A stretch of DNA of 64,000 nt. Source: Lentisphaerota bacterium. GTDB lineage: Bacteria; Verrucomicrobiota; Lentisphaeria; Victivallales; Victivallaceae. The stretch is taken from assembly GCA_015061775.1 (NCBI GenBank), contig SUVY01000001.1:54700-118699 (forward strand), in the 5' to 3' direction. The notes under the pieces are model-generated. The model saw only the letters and a program-made list of their open reading frames with translations. It was not told the DNA's origin and ran no database searches. Every line of letters begins with the position of its first letter. The stretch's first letter is position 1. Positions 47,311 through 57,230 of this stretch are shown here, piece by piece. Position numbers and translations under genes: made by a program.

Positions 47311-48120
47311 ATGATGCTTACTCTCAAATACATTTTGCTCGCTGTACTTCAGGGAGTCACGGAGTTTCTTCCGGTAAGTTCTTCCGGACACCTCGTCCTT
47401 TTCGGAGCGATCGCCGGATTTACCGGTGAAGAGAATGTTTCTCTCGGTATCCTGCTTCATGCCGGAAGTCTGTTCGCCATTGTCGCGTTTTATTTCCAAG
47501 TACTCGTCGGATTTTTTAAACGCGATCAGCTGAAACTTCTTTTGATGGTGATAGCGGGTTCCGTACCCGCCGGAATAGCCGGTGTGGCAATAAAGCTTTC
47601 ACATCTCGATGAGACTCTGTTCGGAAATCCCATCGCTGTTGCGTTGGCGTTCTGGGTCACAGCTACTCTTTTACGAATGACTTCCAAACCGAAGCTTGCC
47701 GCAAAGTGTGAGCCGGTCGAACTCAAAAAGATATCCCTGAAGCAGGCGTTGATCGTAGGTTTTGTTCAGGCTTTCGCTATTCTTCCGGGAATTTCAAGGT
47801 CCGGCAGCACTATCGCTTCCGGAGTCCTTTGCGGAATAAAGCGCGAAGATGCCGCAACATTTTCTTTTCTGCTCGCAACTCCCGCCATTTGCGGAGCTAT
47901 CCTGCTTGAGATACTCAAGGCTTACAAAGGCGGTATCACCGTGCAGGGCGACTGGATGGCTCTGGCTGCCGCGGTGGTCGTGTCCGCCGCTGTAAGTTAT
48001 ATTTCTCTTAAATTCCTGGTGAACATTGTCAAACGTGGAAAACTCGTTTGGTTTTCGTGGTATTTGTATTTTGCCGGAGCAGTTGTGATGCTTCTGGCTT
48101 TCAAAGGATTTTTCCGTTAA
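47311..48120 (+). CDS. uppP: Undecaprenyl-diphosphatase
   Basis: AVLQGVTEFLPVSSSGHLVLFG; ILPGISRSGSTIASG. Confidence 0.95.
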   Translation: MMLTLKYILLAVLQGVTEFLPVSSSGHLVLFGAIAGFTGEENVSLGILLHAGSLFAIVAFYFQVLVGFFKRDQLKLLLMVIAGSVPAGIAGVAIKLSHLDETLFGNPIAVALAFWVTATLLRMTSKPKLAAKCEPVELKKISLKQALIVGFVQAFAILPGISRSGSTIASGVLCGIKREDAATFSFLLATPAICGAILLEILKAYKGGITVQGDWMALAAAVVVSAAVSYISLKFLVNIVKRGKLVWFSWYLYFAGAVVMLLAFKGFFR

Positions 48121-48137
48121 GAAAAGGTCGATATATT

Positions 48138-48941
48138 ATGAATGAGTTGTTTTTTCTCGGAGCCGGAAAGATGGCAACCGCTATTGCCGGCGGCGTGGTG
48201 AGCTCAAAGCTCTACTCTGCATCCTGTTTGTCGGCATACGATGTGTCTGAAGATGCCTGCCGCAACTTCAATACTGTTACCGGAGTCGCGGTCTGCTGCG
48301 ATCCGGCAGACGCTGTAAAGAATTCCAAAAGAGTTCTTGTTGCGGTAAAACCCCAGATGATTTCGGCAGCTGTAAAACCGCTCGCAGAAGTCATGCAGGA
48401 TAAACTTGTCATATCCATCGCTGCCGGAGTTACGATCGAGCAGCTTTGCTCCCTTGCCGGTACAGACCGCGTCATACGGGTTATGCCCAATACTCCTGCC
48501 ATGGTTGGAGCAGGTGCGGCGGCTTTTACTGCCGGTGCCGGTGCGACGGAAGAGGATCGTAAATTTGTTTACAACCTTTTCGGTGCAGTCGGAACTGTTA
48601 CCGAAGTGAGTGAAAATCTGATGGATGCGGTCACCGGATTATCCGGCAGCGGTCCTGCGTATGTCTTTTCTTTCATTCAGGCATTGGCTGACGGAGGTGT
48701 GGCAGAAGGCCTCAGCCGCAGCGCAGCTCTTGAACTTGCCGTTCAGACAGTTCTCGGCGCCGCAAAAATGGTTCAGGATACCGGTGTCCACCCGATAGAA
48801 CTGTGTGATCAGGTGACAAGTCCCGCCGGAACGACCTCCAGAGCGTTGGAAGTGCTGGCTGAACGTGGATTTTCCGGAACCGTAATTCAATCTGTTCGCG
48901 CAGCGGCTGCGCGTTCCCGCGAACTTGGAGCAAAAAAATGA
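48138..48941 (+). CDS. proC: Pyrroline-5-carboxylate reductase
   Basis: FLGAGKMATAIAGG; RVMPNTPAMVGAG; TGLSGSGPAYVFSFIQALADGGV; DQVTSPAGTT. Confidence 0.96.
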   Translation: MNELFFLGAGKMATAIAGGVVSSKLYSASCLSAYDVSEDACRNFNTVTGVAVCCDPADAVKNSKRVLVAVKPQMISAAVKPLAEVMQDKLVISIAAGVTIEQLCSLAGTDRVIRVMPNTPAMVGAGAAAFTAGAGATEEDRKFVYNLFGAVGTVTEVSENLMDAVTGLSGSGPAYVFSFIQALADGGVAEGLSRSAALELAVQTVLGAAKMVQDTGVHPIELCDQVTSPAGTTSRALEVLAERGFSGTVIQSVRAAAARSRELGAKK

Positions 48942-49693
48942 ATAATACTCAAAACAATGTTTCCGGAATACTCTCCGTGGTAATGCCGGCTTATAACGAA
49001 GAAAACAGCATTGAACAGATCGTCAACCTGGTGCTCGCACGTCCCGAAGTTGGAGAGTTGATCATCGTCAACGATGCATCGACCGATAAGACCTGGGAAA
49101 AACTTCAGGTATTCAAAGACAACCCTGTTGTCAAACTTATCAATGTCGAAAAAAATCAGGGAAAGGGTGCCGCTCTCATACGCGGTTTCTCTGAGGCGAC
49201 AAAAACCTATGTACTGGTGCAGGATGCCGACTTTGAATACTCTCCGGAGGACTATCCGATCGTACTTGCTCCGCTGCTTGCCGGAAAGGCTGATGTAGTT
49301 TACGGCTCCCGTTTCATGTGTACTCCGGGGCAGGTCCGTTACTTCGGACATGAGATGGGCAACAAACTGCTGACTCTTGTTTCCAACATCTTTTCGGATA
49401 TACATCTTTCGGACATGGAAACCTGCTACAAGTGCTTCAAGCGTGAAGTCATCCAGAATTTGAAGCTCACTTCAAAGCGTTTCGGCATCGAGGTCGAAAT
49501 GACCGCCAAGCTGGCTAAATCAAGATGTCTGCGTATCTGGGATGTTCCGATAACCTACGCTCCGCGCCGTTATGACGAAGGAAAAAAGATCGGCTGGAAA
49601 GACGGCGTCGCCGCATTTTTCCATATCGTCCGTTTCAATATGTTTACCTCTGAAGAGAAATCTTTTGTGAAACCTTGGAACGAGGTACTTTGA
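48938..49693 (+). CDS. GT2 family glycosyltransferase (DPM1-like)
   Basis: VVMPAYNEENSIEQIV; VQDADFEYSPEDYP. Confidence 0.94.
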   Translation: MNNTQNNVSGILSVVMPAYNEENSIEQIVNLVLARPEVGELIIVNDASTDKTWEKLQVFKDNPVVKLINVEKNQGKGAALIRGFSEATKTYVLVQDADFEYSPEDYPIVLAPLLAGKADVVYGSRFMCTPGQVRYFGHEMGNKLLTLVSNIFSDIHLSDMETCYKCFKREVIQNLKLTSKRFGIEVEMTAKLAKSRCLRIWDVPITYAPRRYDEGKKIGWKDGVAAFFHIVRFNMFTSEEKSFVKPWNEVL

Positions 49694-50919
49694 TGTATAA
49701 CTGTGTGATTTGCCGCTATCACGAAATAGCAACCAAAGGCAACAACCGCAATATGTTCGAGCGTTGCCTCTGCGATAACATCCGCCACCTGCTCAAAGAT
49801 ATGAAAGAGGATATCCAGGTCAGACGTGTCCGCGGAAGAGTCTGGATAGAAAAATGCGATAAGAGCGTTTTTGATTCGGATATGCTCGAGCGTATCAAGT
49901 CTGCACTTTCAAGGGCGTTCGGTCTTGAGAGTTTTTCTCCCGCCATACTGCTTCCGGCTGATATGGATGTCATCCGGGATACTGTAAGAGGTTTTGCCAA
50001 AGGGATCTTTGACGGGTATTCCAAAGGAGTTAAGTTCCGTATCAGAGCAAGAAGGAGCAATAAACGTTTTCCGCTTACCAGCAAGGACATCGAGATAGAT
50101 CTCGTTTCGCTTGTAGCTCAGGAGGTCGGCAGCGATCTCTTTATCATCGACCTCGATAACGCTGATATAACCCTCGGAATCGAAGTGCGGGATGAGTTTT
50201 CTCTTATCTATTTTGATACATTTGAGGCTCCGGGGGGACTTCCGGTCGGAAGCAATCCGCGTGTGCTTACTCTGCTTTCCGGAGGTATCGATTCCCCGGT
50301 CGCAGCCTATATGATAATGAAACGCGGTTCTGCGACAGACTATGTGACGTTCCACAGTTCACCTTACACCCCGCAGGAGACGGTCGATAAAGTTGAGGCA
50401 CTTGCCGCTTTGCTCAATACTTATCAGGTCAAGGGAACACTTCATGTCGTCAATCTGCTTCCTCTGCAAAAAATCATCCGCGATTGCTGCAGCGAGCGCA
50501 TGAGGACTGTTCTTTACCGCAGAGCGATGTTCCGTATCGCCGAAAAGATCGCCGAAAAGACCAACTGCCGGGCATTGGTTACCGGAGAGTCTCTCGGTCA
50601 GGTCGCAAGTCAGACCGTGGTAAATCTCGATACCATCAACCGCAGTACGACCATGCTCGTCCTGCGCCCCCTGATTGGAGAAGACAAGCTCGATACCATT
50701 GCCATCGCCGAAAAAATCGGCTCAATGGAGTTGTCGAGCGTACAGGTTCCCGACAGCTGCACAGTATTCTCTCCGTCGAGCCCCTCGACTTCTGTTCCTG
50801 CGGCACTTGCCGCCAAGGAGGAAGAGAAGATAGAAAATTATATGCAGATGATAGATCAAATCGTTATGGATGCCGAGGCGGTTACTCCGCAGTCCGGATG
50901 GACGGCTTCCTTACAATAA
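49693..50919 (+). CDS. thiI: tRNA 4-thiouridine synthase ThiI (no rhodanese domain)
   Basis: THUMP region; LTLLSGGIDSPVAAYMIMKRG PP-loop; ALVTGESLGQVASQT. Confidence 0.94.
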   Translation: MYNCVICRYHEIATKGNNRNMFERCLCDNIRHLLKDMKEDIQVRRVRGRVWIEKCDKSVFDSDMLERIKSALSRAFGLESFSPAILLPADMDVIRDTVRGFAKGIFDGYSKGVKFRIRARRSNKRFPLTSKDIEIDLVSLVAQEVGSDLFIIDLDNADITLGIEVRDEFSLIYFDTFEAPGGLPVGSNPRVLTLLSGGIDSPVAAYMIMKRGSATDYVTFHSSPYTPQETVDKVEALAALLNTYQVKGTLHVVNLLPLQKIIRDCCSERMRTVLYRRAMFRIAEKIAEKTNCRALVTGESLGQVASQTVVNLDTINRSTTMLVLRPLIGEDKLDTIAIAEKIGSMELSSVQVPDSCTVFSPSSPSTSVPAALAAKEEEKIENYMQMIDQIVMDAEAVTPQSGWTASLQ

Positions 50920-50940
50920 ATATATAGGAGTTTTTATAAG

Positions 50941-51708
50941 ATGGCTGATAAATTTGTCAAAATAATGCCCTGCCTCGATATGCAGAACGGCAGAGTCGTA
51001 AAAGGAGTCCATTTCATCGACATAGCCGATGCCGGCGATCCCGTTGAGTGCGCCAAAGCCTATTGCGCCGCAGGTGCCGATGAGCTTGCCATGCTCGATA
51101 TCACCGCCACCGTCGAAAACCGCGGAACTCTCATCGAAGTTGTCAAACGCGTCTCTGAGGTCTGTACCGTTCCCTTTACCGTTGGCGGCGGAATAAGTGA
51201 TGTTCTTTCTGCCGGAAGCGTTCTCAAAGCCGGAGCCAATAAGGTTTCTGTCAGCAGCGCGGCATTCCGCAAACCAGAGATCATAAGCGATATCATCAAA
51301 GAGTTCGGAGCTGATGCTCTCACCGTCGCTATTGATGTCGATGTGAATCCCTCCATGCCCTCCGGTTATGAGGTCTATATCGATGGAGGCCGTACCGCGA
51401 CCGGTTTTGATGCAGTAGATTGGGCAAAGAGAGTTGATGACTTCGGTGTAAAGGTGATCCTTCCGACCAGCAAGGCTGGAGATGGTGCCAAGACCGGATA
51501 CGATATTCCTGTCATCGCAAAAATGCACGAAGTCTGCAGCGCCGATATCGTCGCTTCAGGCGGTGCCGGAAAGATGGAGCACTTCCTTGAAGCCGCAAAC
51601 GCAGGTGCTGCTGTGCTGCTTGCCGCTTCTGTATTCCATTTCCACATGATCGATATTCCTGAGCTCAAGAAGTATCTTGCTTCCAATGGAGTACAGGTCA
51701 AACTTTAA
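50941..51708 (+). CDS. hisF: Imidazole glycerol phosphate synthase subunit HisF
   Basis: IMPCLDMQNGRVVKGVHF; LDITATVENRGT; PFTVGGGI. Confidence 0.94.
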   Translation: MADKFVKIMPCLDMQNGRVVKGVHFIDIADAGDPVECAKAYCAAGADELAMLDITATVENRGTLIEVVKRVSEVCTVPFTVGGGISDVLSAGSVLKAGANKVSVSSAAFRKPEIISDIIKEFGADALTVAIDVDVNPSMPSGYEVYIDGGRTATGFDAVDWAKRVDDFGVKVILPTSKAGDGAKTGYDIPVIAKMHEVCSADIVASGGAGKMEHFLEAANAGAAVLLAASVFHFHMIDIPELKKYLASNGVQVKL

Positions 51709-51722
51709 GGGTATTGGGTCTT

Positions 51723-52706
51723 ATGAAACCTTTACAGTTTCTGCGTGACAGTGACGCAGATGTTTCCATACTCAACGGAAAGACTGTCGCCATCCTCGGT
51801 TATGGAAATCAGGGCAGGGCGCAGGCTCAAAACCTGAGAGACTCCGGAGTACATACCATTATCGGTGTTCGCTCTGGAAAATCAGCCGTGTCTGCCGCTC
51901 AGGACGGTTTTGAAACTCTCTCTGTTTCTGATGCGGTAAAGCGGGCAGATATCATTCATATTCTGCTTCCTGATGAGCGTCAGGGGGAGATATACCAAGC
52001 GGATATCGAGCCATTCATCACTCCGGGAAAAACGCTGTGCGTGTCGCACGGTTTTGCGTTTGTTTTCGGAGAGATAGTCGCTCCGGAAGGAGTCGATGCC
52101 ATAATGGTCTCTCCCAAGGGACCGGGTACTGACGTCCGCAGCCGCTATCTTGCAGGTTCCGGTCTTGCCGGGCTTATCGCAGTAAAACAGGATGCTTCCG
52201 GCAACGCCCGCAGCACGGCTCTTGCGCTCGCCTGTGCCAATGGTTTTACCCGTGCCGGAGTCCTCGAGGTAACTATGGAACAGGAGACGCACGGAGACCT
52301 GTTCGGCGAGCAGAATGTCCTCTGCGGCGGTCTGGTCGATCTCGCCCGCTGTGCGTATGAAGTATTGACCGAAGAGGGATATCCTCCGGAAGTAGCCTAC
52401 TTTGAGTGTTACCATGAAGTCAAACTTCTTGCCGATCTCATGCATACACGCGGCATAGCCAAAACCAATGAAGCGATTTCCAATACCGCCGAGTGGGGAG
52501 AGTATGTCAACGGTCCGTTGATAATCGATGCCGCGACCAAAGAGCGTATGCGCGAGTCTCTGAGGCGCATTCGCAACGGAAGTTTCGCCAAGGACTGGCT
52601 TGAAGAGGCAGGAAAAGGAACTCCGAATTTGTTTGCCAAACGCAAGCATTGCGCAGAGCATCCGATAGAAGAGGTCGGAGCCAGGATAAGAAAACTTTTT
52701 GAGTGA
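51723..52706 (+). CDS. ilvC: Ketol-acid reductoisomerase
   Basis: VAILGYGNQGRAQAQNLRDSG; LLPDERQGEIY; SHGFAFVFG; CHEVKLLADLM. Confidence 0.95.
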   Translation: MKPLQFLRDSDADVSILNGKTVAILGYGNQGRAQAQNLRDSGVHTIIGVRSGKSAVSAAQDGFETLSVSDAVKRADIIHILLPDERQGEIYQADIEPFITPGKTLCVSHGFAFVFGEIVAPEGVDAIMVSPKGPGTDVRSRYLAGSGLAGLIAVKQDASGNARSTALALACANGFTRAGVLEVTMEQETHGDLFGEQNVLCGGLVDLARCAYEVLTEEGYPPEVAYFECYHEVKLLADLMHTRGIAKTNEAISNTAEWGEYVNGPLIIDAATKERMRESLRRIRNGSFAKDWLEEAGKGTPNLFAKRKHCAEHPIEEVGARIRKLFE

Positions 52707-52729
52707 TTTATAATTAAGGAGAGTTTGTT

Positions 52730-53344
52730 ATGAAAAAAATCTTTGTTTTTCTTGCCGGAGTATCTGCGATTTTTGCGATGTCCGGATGCGCTGCCGATCC
52801 AGAGGTTTTTGCTGAGGTTTTCCAGCAGAAAGAAAACGAGAAAATCTATACCGCATACAATATATGGTACACCGATCCTGAGTCGATAAGCTGCCTCAAT
52901 ATCCAGCAGGGGGCTTTCATTCCGGTCGGAACTGAAATCGAACCCATTGGAACATCCACTATCGGCAACTTCTTCGGAACCGCAGGTTTCAATGAGAAGA
53001 TCATGTTCCGCGACAAATCCGGAACCGTTTACACCATCAAATTCAATGACGGTTACCGCCTCTGCTCTATGCGCGACTATATGTTCTACACCTTCACCAA
53101 GAAAGACCGCAGCGAACTTTTCAAGGGAGTGTCTCCTCAGGTACAGCGTCACATCCTGCGCGGTGAGGTCGTTCGCGGAATGAGTGAGCGCGAAGTTAAA
53201 CTCTGCTATGGACCGCCGCCGGCGATCCGTACTCCTGATCTGCGCAGTCAGATGTGGATGTACTGGCTCTCTCCGACCGAAACTTTGCGGGTCAATTTCC
53301 GCGGAGGAAAAGTGAGCGGATTGCTCAACTACAACCCCAGGTAA
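52730..53344 (+). CDS. Lipoprotein, unknown function
   Basis: MKKIFVFLAGVSAIFAMSGCAADPEV lipobox. Confidence 0.75.
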   Translation: MKKIFVFLAGVSAIFAMSGCAADPEVFAEVFQQKENEKIYTAYNIWYTDPESISCLNIQQGAFIPVGTEIEPIGTSTIGNFFGTAGFNEKIMFRDKSGTVYTIKFNDGYRLCSMRDYMFYTFTKKDRSELFKGVSPQVQRHILRGEVVRGMSEREVKLCYGPPPAIRTPDLRSQMWMYWLSPTETLRVNFRGGKVSGLLNYNPR

Positions 53345-53351
53345 TTCAAAA

Positions 53352-54713
53352 ATGGACAATCTTTTTTACGCAGAGCAGCTCGCAGCTGATTGTCAGGGAA
53401 AATGGAATGTTCCGGCGGATTTTTCCGTTTCCGGTATCGAGACCGACACCAGACGCGATTTGCAGGGAAAGCTTTTTATAGCATTGAAGGGTGAGCGTTT
53501 TGATGCACATGATTTTCTTCAGGACGCTTTTTCCAAAGGTGCTGTACTCTGCGTCAACGAATCAAGAAGTTCTGAACTTCCTGAAGGCGCAAGGGCTTTG
53601 ATCGTAGATGATACCCTCAACGCTTATCAGCAGATATCACGCAGTCACAGGCTGCGGATGGAAAATATTTCCGTTGCAGCTGTTACCGGAAGTGTAGGCA
53701 AGACCAGCGTAAAAGAGATGATAAGTGCCATTTTCCGGCGCGCTGCCGGTGCCGATAACGTTGTTTCAACCATCGGCAATACAAACAATCATATCGGAGT
53801 GCCGCAAAATCTCCTGCGTTTCAATAACAGTACGCGTTATGCAGTTATTGAGATGGGAACCAGCTCTCCGGGAGAAATCAGAGTTTTAAGTGAACTTGCA
53901 ATTCCAGATGTGGCGGTGGTAAACTCAGTTGCTCCATGTCATCTGGAAAAACTGATAGATTTGCCCGGAGTTGCAAGGGAAAAAGGTGATATTTTCGCTT
54001 TCCTCAAAAAGGACGGTATTGCGGTGATTCCGGCAGATATACCGGAAACCCCTATCCTTGATGAGGCAGGCAAAAATTTCAAGCGCATTACTTTCGGAGA
54101 TCACAGCAGTTCCGCAGATGTGAGAAGCCGTTTTATTTCAGGCTCCCTTGACGGAAGTTGTTTTGAACTCTTTATCGGCGGGAAAACCTTTGAAATATCC
54201 TGGCAGCTTACCGGACGCCATCAATGCCGCAATGCCGCTGCGGCAGCTGCGGCTGCATTGGCTTCGGGAGTTGCTCCTGAAGTTATTGCGTCCGGATTGG
54301 CGGATACTTCACTTCCCGGAATGAGGGGCAAGCTCCTGCGTTACAATGGGGCTGTCATCCTTAACGATGCCTATAACGCAAGCCCGGCAAGCATGACTGC
54401 CGTGTTGAAAATGTTTGCTGAAAGCGTATCTTCTGATGCTGTTCTTCTGCTCGGAACTATGCTTGAACTGGGAGAGCACTCCAAAATTGAACACAAAAAA
54501 GTTCTGGAGTTAGCCCGGGAGCTTTTTCCGGAAGGAAGAATTTTTACTGTCGGCGATGGCTTTGCCGGTCTCAATGGAGCCGATATGCACTTTGCCTGCA
54601 GTCAGGATGCTGCCGGAGCACTTGCTTCCAGCTGCCGCAACGGAGTATCTGTGCTGGTAAAAGGGTCACGCGGAACCGCTCTTGAAAAAGCACTTCCGCC
54701 AGAGGAGCTTTAA
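53352..54713 (+). CDS. murF: UDP-MurNAc-tripeptide--D-Ala-D-Ala ligase
   Basis: GIETDTRRDLQGKLFIALKGERFDAHDF; AVTGSVGKTSVKEM; LNDAYNASPASMTAVL. Confidence 0.95.
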   Translation: MDNLFYAEQLAADCQGKWNVPADFSVSGIETDTRRDLQGKLFIALKGERFDAHDFLQDAFSKGAVLCVNESRSSELPEGARALIVDDTLNAYQQISRSHRLRMENISVAAVTGSVGKTSVKEMISAIFRRAAGADNVVSTIGNTNNHIGVPQNLLRFNNSTRYAVIEMGTSSPGEIRVLSELAIPDVAVVNSVAPCHLEKLIDLPGVAREKGDIFAFLKKDGIAVIPADIPETPILDEAGKNFKRITFGDHSSSADVRSRFISGSLDGSCFELFIGGKTFEISWQLTGRHQCRNAAAAAAAALASGVAPEVIASGLADTSLPGMRGKLLRYNGAVILNDAYNASPASMTAVLKMFAESVSSDAVLLLGTMLELGEHSKIEHKKVLELARELFPEGRIFTVGDGFAGLNGADMHFACSQDAAGALASSCRNGVSVLVKGSRGTALEKALPPEEL

Positions 54714-54717
54714 CTCT

Positions 54718-56178
54718 ATGTATTTTGACTTCAAACAACTCCTCGGAGATCTGGTCGAGCGCGTAAATGGTGATGTCAACGGTGAATACACCTCCGTTGT
54801 CTGCGATTCAAGACGGTGTGTCGGAGGCTCGGTCTTTGTTGCTGTAAAAGGGGTGGTGTGTGACGGACATGACTTTATAGATCAAGCACTTCTATCCGGC
54901 GCAAGAGCCATTGTCGCAGAGAAACTTCCGTCAGGAGCTGCCGGAGTTGAAGTCAATGACAGTGCTGCTGCCAACGCAATATTGCAGAGGCATTTTTACG
55001 GAACTCCGGATGAGAAGCTCGCTCTTTTCGGCGTTACCGGAACCAACGGCAAGACCACAAGTGTCTATCTTATAGAGCATATATTGAACAGTTGCGCGAT
55101 TCCGTGCGGTCTGCTCTCCACGATAGAGTGGAAACTTGGCAGCTGCATTGAAAAATCGAACTGCACTACTCCGGACAGCGCGACTTTATACCGGTTGTTT
55201 GCTTCCATGAAAGAGTCTGAGCTCAAGGCTGCTGCCTTTGAGTTGTCAAGTCACGCTCTTCATCAGAAAAGAGCTCACGGAATCAAACTGCGCGGAGCCA
55301 TCCTGACAAACATCACCCGCGATCACCTTGACTATCACGGAACTTTTGAAAATTATTTCCAGGCAAAGAAAATATGTTTTTCCAAGCTGCTCGATCCGGA
55401 CTGCGGAGTTGCTGTCATCAATGTAGATGATGCCGGCGGTTTGCGTATGGCACGCGAACTTGCCGGGTTCTGCCGCGTAGTAACTTTCGGAAGCATTCCT
55501 GAAGCCGACTGGATAATAAGTGATTACTCAAGTTCGATCGAAGGTAGTTCTTTCACGCTGAAAAACTATTGCAGCCAATACTCGGTGAAAACATCTCTTT
55601 CCGGAAAATACAATGCCGAAAATCTCACCGGAGCCATTTTACTTGCCGCTGACTTGGGTATTCCGTTTCAGGATATATTGACTGCGGTTGCGGACAACAT
55701 CCGGGTTCCGGGAAGGCTTGAGCGGTATATTGGTCCCTCCGGAATACACTATTTTGTTGATTATGCCCATACTCCGGATGCGCTTGAACGCGTGTTGACG
55801 ACTTTGAAGAGCGATGTCCGCGGCAAGCTTATCGCCGTATTCGGGGCAGGGGGCGACCGGGATCGCGGAAAACGCTGTGAAATGGGCAGAGCCGCCGCAA
55901 AGCACGCCGATATGTTGATCGTGACCAGCGACAATCCGAGAAGCGAAAATCCGCAAAGCATTATTGAAGATATAGTTTCCGGAATCCCGTCATATACCAA
56001 GTATGAAATCGAACCCGACCGCTCGAAGGCGATACGGCTCGCTGTTGCTCTTGCAAGACCCGGTGACGCTGTCTTGATCTCCGGCAAAGGGCATGAGGAT
56101 TATCAGGAAATAATGGGTATAAAACACCCTTTTTCTGATGCCGTTGAATTGGGAAAGGCTCTCGAAGAGTTGAAATGA
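54718..56178 (+). CDS. murE: UDP-MurNAc-tripeptide synthetase
   Basis: GVTGTNGKTTSVYLI; TTPDSATLYRLFA; DYAHTPDALERVL; GAGGDRDRGKRCEMGRAA. Confidence 0.95.
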   Translation: MYFDFKQLLGDLVERVNGDVNGEYTSVVCDSRRCVGGSVFVAVKGVVCDGHDFIDQALLSGARAIVAEKLPSGAAGVEVNDSAAANAILQRHFYGTPDEKLALFGVTGTNGKTTSVYLIEHILNSCAIPCGLLSTIEWKLGSCIEKSNCTTPDSATLYRLFASMKESELKAAAFELSSHALHQKRAHGIKLRGAILTNITRDHLDYHGTFENYFQAKKICFSKLLDPDCGVAVINVDDAGGLRMARELAGFCRVVTFGSIPEADWIISDYSSSIEGSSFTLKNYCSQYSVKTSLSGKYNAENLTGAILLAADLGIPFQDILTAVADNIRVPGRLERYIGPSGIHYFVDYAHTPDALERVLTTLKSDVRGKLIAVFGAGGDRDRGKRCEMGRAAAKHADMLIVTSDNPRSENPQSIIEDIVSGIPSYTKYEIEPDRSKAIRLAVALARPGDAVLISGKGHEDYQEIMGIKHPFSDAVELGKALEELK

Positions 56179-57230
56179 AAGATAAGTTGAAAAGTTTTCT
56201 CTGGCAGAGATACAGTCGGGAGGAATTTCCGGCTCTCCTCTCGCTGATGGAAAAGTGGGAGGCGGATACTCCGCTGTGTGGAGTCTCTGTCCTTGACGCT
56301 ACTCCGGTGTTTTTCAATACCGGGTTGAAGTATTTGGCGTTGCTTTCCGCCGGAGCGGAGCTTACTGTCAGCGCTGCTCCCGGAATTCCGTGCGATCCTG
56401 AAGCGGTAAAGTTTTTCCGTGAGTGCGGGATCAACGTTGTGACCGATATGTGTTTTGACCGCAGCTTTGACTGCATCTGCGACTGCGCCGGCAAACACTG
56501 CCATATCCCTTCAAAATACGGCATTGTCGAACTTACCGGAAGCGGTGCCCATGTTTACCGCAACTGGAACGCTCCTGTATTCCTCGCAGACGGCGGCAAA
56601 GTAAAAGTCCTTGAAACAGGACTTGGAACAGGAAACGGTCTGCTGCGCGCTATGCTCGAACTCAATACGGGCTCTCCCAAAGGGCGTGATATACTTATTT
56701 TCGGAGGCGGTAAAGTCGGCTGCGGAGTAGCTCTCGCCCTCGATGGAGCAGGGGCGAAATGCCATGTCGTCGATATTCCGGAGCGCGTACGCTGCCGCAG
56801 CAGCAAGCTGGATATAATTCCCATCAATGACCAAGCTGCAATAAAAGATGCCATCTCCAAGGCGTGGGCGATCGTTACCGCGACAGGAGTAAAAGATGCC
56901 GTGGCGGATTTTTCCGCCGAATTGATATCCAGCAAGGCTTTTCTGATGAATATAGGCGTGGAAGATGAGTTCGGCTCTGAGGTTCCGGAAGAGCGGGTCA
57001 TGAATAAAAAAATGCCGCTCAACTTTATTCTTGATGAACCGACGCTTCTGCGTTACATCGATCCTACTATGGCATTGAGCAATATCGGCGTTGTTGAATT
57101 GCTTTCAGGACGCTGTGCAAACGGATTGAATATTCCGTCGCAGGAAATCGAAACAGAACTGTTGCGCGAAGTGGCAAAGGGAGCCGCCGCATCTGATATT
57201 CCCAAACTTGAGGAGTTTTACTATGGTTGA
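56175..57230 (+). CDS. Divergent S-adenosylhomocysteine hydrolase-like NAD-binding protein
   Basis: GTGNGLLRAMLELNTGSPKGRDILIFGGGKVGCGVALALDGAGAKCHVVDI; IVTATGVKDAV; ordering resembles AHCY. Confidence 0.65.
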   Translation: MKDKLKSFLWQRYSREEFPALLSLMEKWEADTPLCGVSVLDATPVFFNTGLKYLALLSAGAELTVSAAPGIPCDPEAVKFFRECGINVVTDMCFDRSFDCICDCAGKHCHIPSKYGIVELTGSGAHVYRNWNAPVFLADGGKVKVLETGLGTGNGLLRAMLELNTGSPKGRDILIFGGGKVGCGVALALDGAGAKCHVVDIPERVRCRSSKLDIIPINDQAAIKDAISKAWAIVTATGVKDAVADFSAELISSKAFLMNIGVEDEFGSEVPEERVMNKKMPLNFILDEPTLLRYIDPTMALSNIGVVELLSGRCANGLNIPSQEIETELLREVAKGAAASDIPKLEEFYYG